Assembly (NCBI RefSeq): GCF_046844695.1
Contig: NZ_CP177354.1
Coordinates: 4,154,001 to 4,218,000 of the forward strand
Reading direction: 5' to 3'
Length of the DNA: 64,000 bases
From: Pokkaliibacter plantistimulans
GTDB lineage: Bacteria; Pseudomonadota; Gammaproteobacteria; Pseudomonadales; Balneatricaceae
Of this stretch, positions 45,205-54,585 are shown piece by piece; position 1 is the first letter of the stretch, and each line of letters begins with the position of its first letter. Made by a program: the position numbers and the translations under genes. A model generated the notes under the pieces. It saw only the letters and a list, made by a program, of their open reading frames with translations, was not told where the DNA came from and did not search any database.

Positions 45205-46725
45205 TCAGATGATCTTGATAGCCTGCTCTTCGATACGACGCTTCCATTCTTCCGGGCCAGTGTTATGAACGGAAGTACCGTTCACGTCCACCGCCACAGT
45301 GACAGGCATATCTTTTACTTCAAACTCATAGATTGCTTCCATCCCCAGCTCAGGGAACGCCAGTGTTTTGGAACCAACAATAGCCTTGGAGACCAGATAA
45401 GCCGCACCGCCTACTGCCATCAGATAGACGGCTTTGTTGTCCTTGATGGCTTCAATGGCGACAGGACCACGCTCGGACTTGCCGATCATACCCAGCAGGC
45501 CAGTCTTCTCCAACACCAGACGGGTGAACTTGTCCATACGGGTCGCCGTTGTTGGACCAGCAGGTCCTACTACTTCATCACCCACAGGGTCGACAGGGCC
45601 AACGTAGTAGATAAAGCGGTTCTTCAGATCAACCGGCAGCTCTTCGCCCTTGTTGATCATGTCTACGATGCGCTTGTGTGCTGCATCACGGCCGGTGAGC
45701 ATCTTGCCGGACAACAGAATGGTTTCACCTGGCTGCCAGTCCTGTACATCTTCAGGCTTGATGGAATCCAGGTTCACACGACGCACGTTATCACCCACTT
45801 CCCAGGTGATTTCCGGCCAGTCTTCAAGGCTTGGTGGCGTCTGCAGTGCAGGACCAGAACCGTCCAGCACGAAATGAGCGTGACGGGTAGCCGCGCAGTT
45901 GGGGATCATTGCCACAGGCAGTGAAGCGGCATGGGTGGGGTAGTCTTTGATCTTGATATCCAGCACGGTCGTCAGACCACCCAGACCCTGAGCACCAATA
46001 CCCAACTGATTCACCTTCTCGAACAGCTCCAGACGCAGCTCTTCAACACGGTTCTGAGGACCACGCTCGATCAGATCGTGGATATCGATAGGCTCCATCA
46101 GCGCTTCTTTGGCCAACAGGGTTGCCTTCTCGGCAGTACCGCCGATACCGATACCCAGCATGCCGGGAGGACACCAGCCTGCACCCATGGTCGGTACGGT
46201 TTTCAGAATCCAGTCAACGATGGAGTCGGACGGGTTCAGCATGGCCAGCTTGGATTTGTTTTCGGAACCGCCACCTTTGGCAGCCACTTCCACTTCTACG
46301 GTGTTACCGGGGACAACCTGCATGTGAATAACGGCAGGTGTGTTGTCCTTGGTGTTCTTCCGTGCACCGGCGGGATCAGCCAGGATGGAGGCACGCAACA
46401 CGTTGTCTGGATTCATGTAGGCGCGGCGAACACCTTCATTGATCATGTCATCCACACCCATGGTGGCCCCATCCCAGCGCACATCCATACCAATCCTGAT
46501 GAATACGGTAACGATACCGGTATCCTGACAGATCGGGCGATGGCCTTCGGCACACATACGGGAGTTGATCAGAATTTGTGCAATTGAGTCTTTGGCAGCT
46601 TTGTTCTGCTCACGCTCATAGGCCTTATGCATGGCCTGAATAAAATCGGTCGGGTGGTAGTAGGAAATGAACTGCAGGGCGTCAGCGACACTGGCGATGA
46701 GGTCGTCCTGGCGAATCACGGTCAT
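45205..46725 (-). CDS. Fumarate hydratase, class I
   Basis: 506 residues, the fused two-domain class I form (E. coli FumA 548). Three cysteines for the [4Fe-4S] cluster are in HRPICQDTGIV, GAGWCPPGMLGIGIGG and IPNCAATRHAHF. The beta-domain includes LTGRDAAHKRIVDMI and YYVGPVDPVGDEVVGPAGPTTATRMDKF. Hydrates fumarate to malate in the TCA cycle. The cluster is oxygen sensitive. AGGACACC precedes the ATG at 46725. Confidence 0.95.
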   Translation of the reverse strand: MTVIRQDDLIASVADALQFISYYHPTDFIQAMHKAYEREQNKAAKDSIAQILINSRMCAEGHRPICQDTGIVTVFIRIGMDVRWDGATMGVDDMINEGVRRAYMNPDNVLRASILADPAGARKNTKDNTPAVIHMQVVPGNTVEVEVAAKGGGSENKSKLAMLNPSDSIVDWILKTVPTMGAGWCPPGMLGIGIGGTAEKATLLAKEALMEPIDIHDLIERGPQNRVEELRLELFEKVNQLGIGAQGLGGLTTVLDIKIKDYPTHAASLPVAMIPNCAATRHAHFVLDGSGPALQTPPSLEDWPEITWEVGDNVRRVNLDSIKPEDVQDWQPGETILLSGKMLTGRDAAHKRIVDMINKGEELPVDLKNRFIYYVGPVDPVGDEVVGPAGPTTATRMDKFTRLVLEKTGLLGMIGKSERGPVAIEAIKDNKAVYLMAVGGAAYLVSKAIVGSKTLAFPELGMEAIYEFEVKDMPVTVAVDVNGTSVHNTGPEEWKRRIEEQAIKII

Positions 46726-46976
46726 GCTCGGGGTGTCCTCTAGTTTTGCTTATGACGTCGCAGATCGGCAGGTCTGTGACGTCTGGAGAGAGGCTGAGAG
46801 TATACACCAAGCCTTGCTTTTCCCAATCAGCTGATGGTCCTGACAACGATGAATCCTGCAAACGGGCGCGATTGAGACAGGCTATTGGACACCATAGCCA
46901 TCGCCCTGCTTTTCAGTGGCAGACTGCCGATGACAGTGACCGTCTGCCGCGCTGGCATCTCTCTGCTCTGCGGAAC

Positions 46977-48050
46977 TCAGGGCTGTTCGAATGTCAGGCC
47001 TTTGGTCGCTGCCAACGCATCACTTTTTGAGTCAATCAGATTGCTCTGTTTGAGCTGGATAAAGAACACCTGCAGGTTCTCGCTTTTGGCCACTTGCATG
47101 CCCTCTTCCTGCCCCATGCACAGCATGGCGGTCGCCCAGGCATCACTAACACGCGGATCTGTACCAAACACCGAGGCAGAGACCAGATCATGGGTGACCG
47201 GTGCGCCTGAGCGTGGATCGAGAATATGAGAATACATCTTGCCGGCAGCGTCGAAGTGGTGACGGTAGGTACCCGAGGTATCCAGCGTCACACCGCTCTC
47301 ATCGTCGATAGTGACAATCCGATGTACCGTACGTCCGCCTTCACCGGGCACCGGCCGCTCGATAGCCACACGCCACTTTTTCCCATCGGGTTTATGACCA
47401 CGAATCTTCATATCGCCACCAAACTCCACCAGGTAGTTGCTGACCCCTTTGGATTCCAGCACCGCCGAGAGTTTGCCGATGGTGTAGCCCTCCCCCATTG
47501 AGGAAAAGTTGACCTGTAGCTGTGGCAACGTCTTGCGTACGCGCTTACCAGCCTCATCAACCTCAATCTTGTCCATGCCCATTTCGGCTTTGACAGCAGC
47601 AATCTGCTCGGCAGTGGGTACGTTCAGAACATCCTTCTTGAAGCCCCACAGATCAAACAACGGGCCAATCGTCGGGTCATAGCACCCCTGGGTTTTCTGA
47701 CTGATGTCCTTAGCGATGTTGACCAGTTCAATAAAGTCTACGGAGGCGGGTTGCCAGTCAGTGGAGCTGCTGTGGTTGAAGTGGGAAATATAGGAGTCAT
47801 CGCGATAGGTGGACAACTCCTCGTCGATCTGTGCCAGCGTGGTATTGAAGTCGCGCTGTACTTCATCGTTGGCTACCGCCTTATCACTCCACCAGCTGAT
47901 ATGGTAGGTCGTGCCCTGCGCATAGCCTTCAATCTTCTGTATCTCGGGCGGCTTGCTGCAACCTGTGAGCAGCGCACTGCCAGTTAGTATCAGACCAGAG
48001 GTCACCAGAGAAACTCTCTGCCTGCGGCGGGAAACGGTCAGCTTGAGCAT
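46977..48050 (-). CDS. apbE: FAD:protein FMN transferase (lipoprotein)
   Basis: 357 residues. Lipoprotein signal with lipobox LLTGC (Cys31). ApbE features: QGTTYHISWW, the long CYDPTIGPLFDLWGF, VNFSSMGEGYTIGKLSAVLESKGVSNYLVEFGGDMKIRG (flavin region), TSGTYRHHF and YSHILDPRSGAPVTHDLVSASVFG. It transfers FMN onto threonines of proteins such as NqrB, NqrC and RnfG. No nqr genes are seen in this window. They may lie elsewhere. Confidence 0.94.
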   Translation of the reverse strand: MLKLTVSRRRQRVSLVTSGLILTGSALLTGCSKPPEIQKIEGYAQGTTYHISWWSDKAVANDEVQRDFNTTLAQIDEELSTYRDDSYISHFNHSSSTDWQPASVDFIELVNIAKDISQKTQGCYDPTIGPLFDLWGFKKDVLNVPTAEQIAAVKAEMGMDKIEVDEAGKRVRKTLPQLQVNFSSMGEGYTIGKLSAVLESKGVSNYLVEFGGDMKIRGHKPDGKKWRVAIERPVPGEGGRTVHRIVTIDDESGVTLDTSGTYRHHFDAAGKMYSHILDPRSGAPVTHDLVSASVFGTDPRVSDAWATAMLCMGQEEGMQVAKSENLQVFFIQLKQSNLIDSKSDALAATKGLTFEQP

Positions 48051-48439
48051 GATACGGCCTTTGTCCGTCCAAAAAAGATTGGCGCAGAGTCTAGCAGCCC
48101 CGTCACAGTGACACTACAGCGCGATTGGCCAGGATTTTACTATTCGTTTCAGTACTGACGGCATCCGCAGCACCGCTATCCATGCGGCGGATGAACAGAA
48201 CACTGAACAGCCATGCAGCCAGTTAACAGGTCGTTGAAAATCTATCTGCGTTGCCGAATACCGCGTCAAAAACAGGCTCACAGCCAAAGGCTGAACGTGC
48301 TTTAGCACGGCCCCGAAGGGGCGAGCGGAGCGAGTCAAATGCTCATTTAGTTCACTAAACTCCGCTTTTTCGCCTGTTTCTTGTGCCCTCGGGGTATTTC
48401 CTTGTCTCGGCTGCCTCGATGACGTTTTTCAACAGCCTG
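48051..48439. other. Intergenic region containing a MITE-like element
   Basis: About 390 bases between apbE (minus) and the end of trhP. Its last 220 bases are an inverted-repeat element. The first part has no recognisable gene. Confidence 0.6.
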
Positions 48440-48443
48440 TTAA
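48223..48443. repeat. MITE-like element with terminal inverted repeats
   Basis: 221 bp bounded by TTAACAGGTCGTTGAAAA (left) and the reverse complement of TTAACAGGCTGTTGAAAA (right), an 18-bp inverted repeat with two mismatches. The inside is G/C rich and contains CATTTAGTTCACTAAAC and related short dyads, with no coding frame of note. Intergenic repeats of this kind recur in several Oceanospirillales/Pseudomonas genomes as I remember them. The right end overlaps the stop codon of trhP. It is the only copy in this window. Confidence 0.7.
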
Positions 48444-49774
48444 AGGGATAGATCACGCATCAACAGGGCATATTGCAGATCGCTCTCTACTGGCATGTGA
48501 ACGCGCACACGATGACCGGACCCGGGAGCCGCTTCAATCTGCTGCCCATTGAGGCTATTGAGATTATCAAGCTGGAAACGGCGGTTACCTGCCGGCGTCA
48601 TCAGCTCAACGGTATCGCCAACCGCAAAACGATTCTTCACGTCAAACTCAACCCAGCCCTGAGCGGCATCCCACGCCAGCACTTCGGCGACAAATTGCTG
48701 GTGCACTCCCACCGAATTGCCGGTCTGATAATTTTGATATTCATCGTGCACGTGGCGTCGATAGAAACCTTCGGTGTAGCCACGGTTGGCCAGATTTTCC
48801 AGCTCATCCATCAGCGCCATATCAAAGGGGCGTCCCGCCACCGCATCATCAATGGCCTTTCGGTACACCTGAGCGGTCCGAGCAACGTAATAATGCGACT
48901 TGGTACGTCCCTCGATCTTCAGAGAATGCAGACCATGGCGGACAAAGGTCGGCACATGCTGAACAGCACGCAGGTCTTTGGAGTTCATGATGTAGGTGCC
49001 GTGTTCATCCTCGTAAGCAGGCATATATTCGCCCGGGCGTGTTGCTTCCTGCAGCAGCACCGGAGCCACCTCTTCAATACCAAGGGGATCACACTGCTGC
49101 ACCGGAATCAGATCGCCCTTGTCATCCTCAACCGCCTGATGGGCGTCATATTTCCAGCGACAGGCATTGGTGCAGGTGCCCTGATTCGGATCACGATGGT
49201 TAATGTATCCAGAAAGCAGACACCGTCCTGAATAGGCGATGCAGAGCGCACCGTGGACAAAAACCTCCAGCTCCATTTCCGGCACCTGCTGGCGTATTTC
49301 CGCAATTTCGTCGAGTGACAACTCACGCGACAGGATGATGCGTTTGATGCCCTGCTGCTGCCAGAACTTTACCGCTGCCCAGTTCAGTGTATTGGCCTGC
49401 ACCGACAAATGGATGGTCTGCTCCGGCCAGCGCTCGCGCACCATCATGATCAAGCCCGGGTCAGACATGATCAGCGCATCCGGCGCCATGGCGACCACGG
49501 GCTCCATATCCCGCAGATAGGTTTTCAGCTTGGCATTGTGCGGCGCAATGTTGCTGGCCACATAAAACTGCTTGCCATGAGCATGGGCGAACTGAATCCC
49601 TTGCTGCAGATGGTTCAGATCAAAGTCGTTATTACGTACGCGCAGACTATAGCGTGGCTGTCCGGCGTAGACCGCATCAGCGCCGTAGGCATAGGCGTAA
49701 TGCATACTTTTCAGAGTACCAGCGGGAGAAAGGAGTTCAGGTGTACGGATCGAAGTCATTGCAGAGTCGGACAT
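48440..49774 (-). CDS. trhP: tRNA hydroxylation protein TrhP (U32 family)
   Basis: 444 residues (E. coli YegQ/TrhP about 453). U32 features include ELLSPAGTLKSMHYAYAYGADAVYAGQPRYSLRVRNNDF, IHLSVQANTLNW, and a cysteine cluster CIAYSGRCLLSGY...RDPNQGTCTNACRWKY that probably binds iron-sulfur. TrhP helps make 5-hydroxyuridine in tRNA, using prephenate. The stop codon TAA comes from the end of a MITE-like repeat, so the C-terminus may have been changed by insertion. The ATG at 49774 or 49759 could be the start. Downstream of thpR. Confidence 0.9.
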   Translation of the reverse strand: MSDSAMTSIRTPELLSPAGTLKSMHYAYAYGADAVYAGQPRYSLRVRNNDFDLNHLQQGIQFAHAHGKQFYVASNIAPHNAKLKTYLRDMEPVVAMAPDALIMSDPGLIMMVRERWPEQTIHLSVQANTLNWAAVKFWQQQGIKRIILSRELSLDEIAEIRQQVPEMELEVFVHGALCIAYSGRCLLSGYINHRDPNQGTCTNACRWKYDAHQAVEDDKGDLIPVQQCDPLGIEEVAPVLLQEATRPGEYMPAYEDEHGTYIMNSKDLRAVQHVPTFVRHGLHSLKIEGRTKSHYYVARTAQVYRKAIDDAVAGRPFDMALMDELENLANRGYTEGFYRRHVHDEYQNYQTGNSVGVHQQFVAEVLAWDAAQGWVEFDVKNRFAVGDTVELMTPAGNRRFQLDNLNSLNGQQIEAAPGSGHRVRVHMPVESDLQYALLMRDLSL

Positions 49775-49847
49775 GGCGTGGCGGTGTTGATAGTGATAAG
49801 GAGATGAGAGCGCCCAATGTCGCTCTCAAAAAGGCCATCATTTTACG

Positions 49848-50420
49848 CTATGACCTTACAAAGGAAATGGACTTTAGCACCTTATACCGACATGGATCAG
49901 TACTTCGTTGATGTCCACTGCTGACGTAGAGCTCAACCGTATCGGTGGACCAGGTGAATCCTTCATCAAGCGCCTGCCCTTCGAGATTTGCCTCAGCGCC
50001 ACCATTTAGCCAGCCTAACGTGACATGCGGCACGAAGTCCCGCTTATCATCCACACCGATCACACCAGCAGCAGAGACCCCGTCCATGACTGACTGCCTG
50101 AGCATCGCAAGCTCGGGAGTCAACACGGGAAAGGCTCCAACCAGCGTCCGATGACGACCCACAGCCCAGGGTCTCAGCTCACCTGGCTGCAGCGTCACAG
50201 CCCGCTCAAGTGCAGTCTTTTGCAAGCTCAGGTTCACCTGCTCCACCATCGGTGCAATCCGCTCGACCACTACATCACCAAGAAACACCAGAGTGAGATG
50301 TACATCAGCAGCGGGATGTACTGAGCGCAGCGAGTCAGGGCATAACGCCAGCAGACGCCCTGCCAAAGGCTCAGGCACCTTGATCCCCCAGAACAATCGC
50401 AATGATTCAGTCTGCTGCAC
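49848..50420 (-). CDS. thpR: RNA 2',3'-cyclic phosphodiesterase (LigT/ThpR)
   Basis: 190 residues with the two HxTx motifs of the 2H phosphoesterase family, HLTL at 41-44 and HVTL at 132-135, plus the usual N-terminal LRLFWGIKVP. It opens 2',3'-cyclic phosphates on RNA ends. Start codon is GTG at 50420, preceded by GAGGTACCAC. Lies between a coiled-coil gene and trhP on the same strand, so the three may form an operon. Confidence 0.92.
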   Translation of the reverse strand: MQQTESLRLFWGIKVPEPLAGRLLALCPDSLRSVHPAADVHLTLVFLGDVVVERIAPMVEQVNLSLQKTALERAVTLQPGELRPWAVGRHRTLVGAFPVLTPELAMLRQSVMDGVSAAGVIGVDDKRDFVPHVTLGWLNGGAEANLEGQALDEGFTWSTDTVELYVSSGHQRSTDPCRYKVLKSISFVRS

Positions 50421-50456
50421 GTGGTACCTCGACCTCCACAGGGCGTGGACAGATTC

Positions 50457-51464
50457 TTAACGACGCTTGACCAGATCCTCGATACGCACCAGGCGCTGGT
50501 TGATTTGCTGACGGAAGCTGTCAATAGACCGGATAGCATCCTCAGTCTGACTGATACGCTCCTCCATCGCCGACAGGCGGATCTCACTATCCTGCGAAGA
50601 AGTACTGCGTTGAGCCCCCTTCAGTGCCTGTTGCTGACTGGCAAGCTGTTTACCCTGGCTGGCCAGGTCCGACTTGAGTGAGGCAATACTGGCGCTGAGA
50701 TTATCCTGTGCCTGTTTCAGTTCATTCAGCTCAGCGACTTGCGCAGAACTCAGCTGGCCTGTAGCAGTGCTGTTGTGATCAACCCTGGTCTGCATGTCCT
50801 GCAGCTGTTTATCCAGCAGTGCCAGCTGGGTACCCAGTTTACTCTGTACATCAGCCACCGTACTTTCTACCGTGGTCAGTCGATCCAGCACCTCACCCCG
50901 TCCTTTGTCCAGCAGGTCAAGGCGTTGCGATAGCGCATCGAACTGGCTGGATTGCGCAGATATGCGCTCACTCTGGGCATCGAGACTGCGATCCTGATCA
51001 CCCTGATGATTGGTGATGGACTGTACCTGTGTGACCAGATCCTGTACCTGGCTTTCCAGAGACTTTTGCCACTGCTGATACTGATTGAGCAATTGCTGCT
51101 GTTGCTCGGTAATGTACTCCTGACCCAGCTTGACCTGGCTCAGGGTAGACTGCAGCTTCTGCCCGGATTCTGATGTGGTCATCTGACTGGCGCTGAGCAG
51201 ACCTTCCAGCTGCCCAAGACGCTGACCGGCTTGCTGTAACCGGGCCTGAGTGTCGGTTAACCGTGCTGATAGCTGCTGTTGCTGGGTATAAGACCAATAC
51301 CCCAGTCCGCCCACAGCGATCAGCAATAGCAGGCTGACTCCCCAGCCTCCTCCTGACTTACCAGTCGCTCGCTGATTACCGGCTGCCACATTCGCCGCTC
51401 TGTGCTTACGCTCTTCCGCAGGGCCAAGGCTCGGCAACTCACCGAGTGGGTCCTTCTCATGCAT
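50457..51464 (-). CDS. Membrane-anchored coiled-coil protein
   Basis: 335 residues from the ATG at 51464 (AAGAAGG upstream). The in-frame ATG at 51491 would place that site inside the gene. An N-terminal cytoplasmic region (about 1-40) is followed by one membrane helix (GGGWGVSLLLLIAVGGLGYWSY). The remainder, from about residue 60, is a long Gln/Ser/Leu-rich heptad region (QQQQLSARLTDTQARLQQAGQ) predicted to lie in the periplasm. Similar proteins in Pseudomonas are annotated as hypothetical. First of a possible operon with thpR and trhP. Function unknown. Confidence 0.75.
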   Translation of the reverse strand: MHEKDPLGELPSLGPAEERKHRAANVAAGNQRATGKSGGGWGVSLLLLIAVGGLGYWSYTQQQQLSARLTDTQARLQQAGQRLGQLEGLLSASQMTTSESGQKLQSTLSQVKLGQEYITEQQQQLLNQYQQWQKSLESQVQDLVTQVQSITNHQGDQDRSLDAQSERISAQSSQFDALSQRLDLLDKGRGEVLDRLTTVESTVADVQSKLGTQLALLDKQLQDMQTRVDHNSTATGQLSSAQVAELNELKQAQDNLSASIASLKSDLASQGKQLASQQQALKGAQRSTSSQDSEIRLSAMEERISQTEDAIRSIDSFRQQINQRLVRIEDLVKRR

Positions 51465-51709
51465 AGACTTACCTTCTTGAATGCTGTTCACAGGATCTGC
51501 GAATAACGAGATACCACCGAAATACTGCAGCTAATGAATTGATGTAGCAAAATTTTGATTTCACGCCAAGCGCTCTGCATTGCTCTTGATCGATGCCAGC
51601 GAAGGGGCTACGGCAGATTGAGCCCTTCACATAGTGGTTCTACAATGCCTTTTATTCAAGAATGCCGACGAACTCGGGACCGTTGCGATCCCTCCATCTG
51701 GATTCACCA

Positions 51710-52825
51710 ATGCGTACACTGCTGTTTTGTTTCATAAGTACGCTGGGATGGCTCTGGCAGCTCAACACACAGGCTGCCGAAACCTGGAATTATCCCTACT
51801 GGCACCTCAGTGACTATTTTGCGGCTCACCCAGAGCAAAAAATCCTGAGCGATGCCTTGGCACAGACGGTCGGCGCACCGGCAGTCGCACTTACCTCTCC
51901 GCCTTCTCATCCCGTCAAGATCATGATTGTGCAGCCAGGCAATCAGGTTTCAGGCTACTGGAAAACCAATACGGACGTGATCAGCCAGCGCCTCAACGAG
52001 TTGCAGATTCCCTTTACCCTGCACGTATTCAATCTGCGCCCTGATGAGCCGCCCAGACAGCAGGAGGCCAAATTAGCACTGGCGCTGAATCAGCACCCGG
52101 ACTATCTGATTACCACGCTCGACTCCATGCCAGACAAGAAAATGCTGGATCGAGTACTGATTGACGGAAAAACGAAGCTGATCCTGCAGAACATCACGAC
52201 ACCATTGAAAGAATGGGACGCCCCGAAACCGCTGATGTATGTCGGCTTTGACCATGAACTGGGTACACAGCTGCTGACTGATCACTACCTGACCATCCTG
52301 CCCAAACACAGCCGGTTTTCCGTCGTCTACTGGTTGCCCGGTTATGTCAGCCAGACTCGGGGGGACACCTTCATCAATCAGATGGAGCAAAAGGGTGAAT
52401 GGCAGCTTCTCTCTGCTTTTTACACAGAAGGTACACGCAGCTCTGCCTATAAGACGACCGAACGCATTCTGGCACAATCACCGCAGCCATCGATGATATT
52501 TGCAGCAGCGACCGATCTGGCAGTGGGTATCAGCGATGCACTAGCTCACCACAGCACCCAACACGGCACAGTGTTATTGAACGGCTGGGGAGGTGGTGAC
52601 AAGGAGCTGGAGATGCTGAAACAAGGGCTGATAGAAGCCACCGTCATGCGCATGAATGACGACAGTGGCATTGCCATTGCCGAAGCCATACACCTCGACC
52701 TGCAGCATCAGCCCGTGCCTCAGGTTTTCTCCGGCAAGATGGTACTGGTGACCAGCCATACTCCTGCCACCGAGCTGCAGTCATTGCGCCAGCATGCTTT
52801 CCGCTACTCAGGCATCCAGCAATGA
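51710..52825 (+). CDS. LuxP-like autoinducer-2 receptor
   Basis: 371 residues from the ATG at 51710, with a signal peptide ending near residue 22 (NTQAA). The whole length aligns with Vibrio LuxP, a ribose-binding-protein fold. The AI-2 contact residues of LuxP, as I recall them from the crystal structure, are all present: Q79, S81 and W84 in GNQVSGYW, N161 in LILQNITTP, R217 in SQTRGDTFI, T268 and D269 in AATDLAVG, W293 in NGWGGGDKE, and R314 in VMRMNDD. It should bind borate-AI-2 in the periplasm and modulate the kinase encoded next, whose start overlaps by ATGA. Confidence 0.85.
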   Translation: MRTLLFCFISTLGWLWQLNTQAAETWNYPYWHLSDYFAAHPEQKILSDALAQTVGAPAVALTSPPSHPVKIMIVQPGNQVSGYWKTNTDVISQRLNELQIPFTLHVFNLRPDEPPRQQEAKLALALNQHPDYLITTLDSMPDKKMLDRVLIDGKTKLILQNITTPLKEWDAPKPLMYVGFDHELGTQLLTDHYLTILPKHSRFSVVYWLPGYVSQTRGDTFINQMEQKGEWQLLSAFYTEGTRSSAYKTTERILAQSPQPSMIFAAATDLAVGISDALAHHSTQHGTVLLNGWGGGDKELEMLKQGLIEATVMRMNDDSGIAIAEAIHLDLQHQPVPQVFSGKMVLVTSHTPATELQSLRQHAFRYSGIQQ

Positions 52826-54585
52826 AGCGCTACTCACTATTTGCCTTCTGGCTCTCTGCATTGCTGCTCCTGTCAGGCGCGGGCACCGCATTGATTTATG
52901 GTCTCAGCTATCAAAGCGGGCTGAAGCTGGCTGAAGCGGAAACGCAACGCACCTACTCTCAGCACAGCAGCCTGAGCCAGTATCTCTTCAATCAGTACAT
53001 TCAGGAGCTGGATAAAAGGCTATTAGAGTTCAGCCAGGAAACAGAGGTACTGCAGCAGTCACAGCAATTGAACCAGCAGCGCCTGGACCAGATCTACTAC
53101 GATAAATACCGCTCTGCCTTTGATCTTCTACTCATCAAATCCAGGACTGGCACGATCGATCTGTCCTCTCCTCTTTACGATACTGATGCGATAAGCAGTC
53201 AGCTGAAAGCCTTGCCCAGCAACCAGTGGCGTCTGATCAGCCATCCGCAAACACACTGGACAGCGATGCTGATGGCAAAACCACTGATCAATACCAGAAC
53301 GGGAGAAATACTGGGGCAGGTCATCGCCGGAGTGGTGATCAATGATAGCTTTGCCCTGATAAAGGCACTGAATGCTTCCTTGACCACGGATGCACAGGGT
53401 ATAGCGCTGCTGTATAACCAGCGTCTGCTGATCACTTCAGGGCAGATGAATAGCAGCACCACAACGCTGCTCAGTCAGAGTGATCCTGTGAGCCATCCGC
53501 TCGTCCAGCACCATGACACGCTGATACTCAACCTGCCACTGCGTATCAATGGCGATGATCTGGGTTTGAATCTGGCCATTTGCTTATCCAGCGCCCCTCT
53601 CAATGCCTTTCGTGCCAACCTCAACGAAGTATTGCTGGCGGCCATTCTCACCATACTGCTGCTCTCGGCACTGATCGCCATCCTGGCGTCAAAACTCAGT
53701 GTCGGTCCGCTGCACCGGCTGGTGAGTCTGGCACAAAGCCCACACTCAGCAGATACCGAATTCAATCACCCCATCAGCGAATTTGATCTGCTGGGCAAGT
53801 TGCTTTCCCAGCTTATCTATACTCTGCAAAGCCGGGAAAGGGACTTACTGGCACTGAACAGAGATCTGGAAGAAGCACGCCATCGCGCCAAAACCCTCAG
53901 CCAGCAGCTGATGATGCTGCAGGAACAGGAGCGCAAAACCCTGGCACGAGAATTACATGATGAGCTGGGGCAATGCCTTACCGCAGTCAGCTCCGATGCC
54001 TACTTACTCAAGCATCGGATTCAGGACGATGATCTGGCACGCCAGTGTGCTGAATCCATCTATGACACATCCAAGCTCATGTATGACACGGTATATAACC
54101 TGATCAGAACTTTGCGCCCCTTGCCACTTGATGAGCTGGGGCTGATAGATGCACTGGTCAATATCCCCATACTCGACACCCTGCAGCAAAAAGGGGTGCA
54201 ATTCCTGCTGGACGTTCCCGACCCCGAAGAAGTGGAAGCGCTGGACGACAAAACCGCCATTGCACTGTACCGCATTAGTCAGGAGGCCCTGACCAATGTC
54301 GCCAAACACGCCTGTGCCGACAATGTGGAATTAACGTTGAGTGTCAATGAGGATGCCGACTGGGTCAGCCTGAAGATATACGACAACGGCATCGGCGTAC
54401 TGCCGGAAAAAGCCCATCAGCGCTATGGCTTACTGGGTATGCGCGAGCGCGCAGAAAGTCTTGGCGGAACGATGGAGCTGCAGTCGCGAACAGGAGCCGG
54501 TACCTGGCTCGAAGTTCATGTCCCTTTTGGTCGCCGGATTATTCCGGCAACCAATCAGCAAGATGTCGCTGACAGCTACGCTTGA
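52822..54585 (+). CDS. LuxP-coupled sensor kinase with HisKA_3 (NarX/DegS-type) catalytic half
   Basis: 587 residues. Two membrane helices (about 7-27 and 270-290) frame a periplasmic domain of about 240 residues resembling the LuxQ sensor domain. A HAMP-like segment and coiled coil follow (about 295-370). The phosphoacceptor is His379 in KTLARELHDELGQCLTAVSS, the HisKA_3 H-box. The HATPase has YRISQEALTNVAKHACADNVEL, YDNGIGVLPEK and GLLGMRERAESLGGTMELQS. No receiver domain, unlike the LuxQ hybrid. The natural partner would be a NarL/LuxR-type regulator, but none is encoded next to it. The 3' end overlaps the convergent lysR-type gene by 47 bases. Confidence 0.85.
   Translation: MKRYSLFAFWLSALLLLSGAGTALIYGLSYQSGLKLAEAETQRTYSQHSSLSQYLFNQYIQELDKRLLEFSQETEVLQQSQQLNQQRLDQIYYDKYRSAFDLLLIKSRTGTIDLSSPLYDTDAISSQLKALPSNQWRLISHPQTHWTAMLMAKPLINTRTGEILGQVIAGVVINDSFALIKALNASLTTDAQGIALLYNQRLLITSGQMNSSTTTLLSQSDPVSHPLVQHHDTLILNLPLRINGDDLGLNLAICLSSAPLNAFRANLNEVLLAAILTILLLSALIAILASKLSVGPLHRLVSLAQSPHSADTEFNHPISEFDLLGKLLSQLIYTLQSRERDLLALNRDLEEARHRAKTLSQQLMMLQEQERKTLARELHDELGQCLTAVSSDAYLLKHRIQDDDLARQCAESIYDTSKLMYDTVYNLIRTLRPLPLDELGLIDALVNIPILDTLQQKGVQFLLDVPDPEEVEALDDKTAIALYRISQEALTNVAKHACADNVELTLSVNEDADWVSLKIYDNGIGVLPEKAHQRYGLLGMRERAESLGGTMELQSRTGAGTWLEVHVPFGRRIIPATNQQDVADSYA

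Noticed and set aside
45115..45924. 269-codon plus-strand open frame opposite fumarase
   Set aside because: It is an antisense shadow: the fumarase frame is complete and carries all three cluster cysteines.
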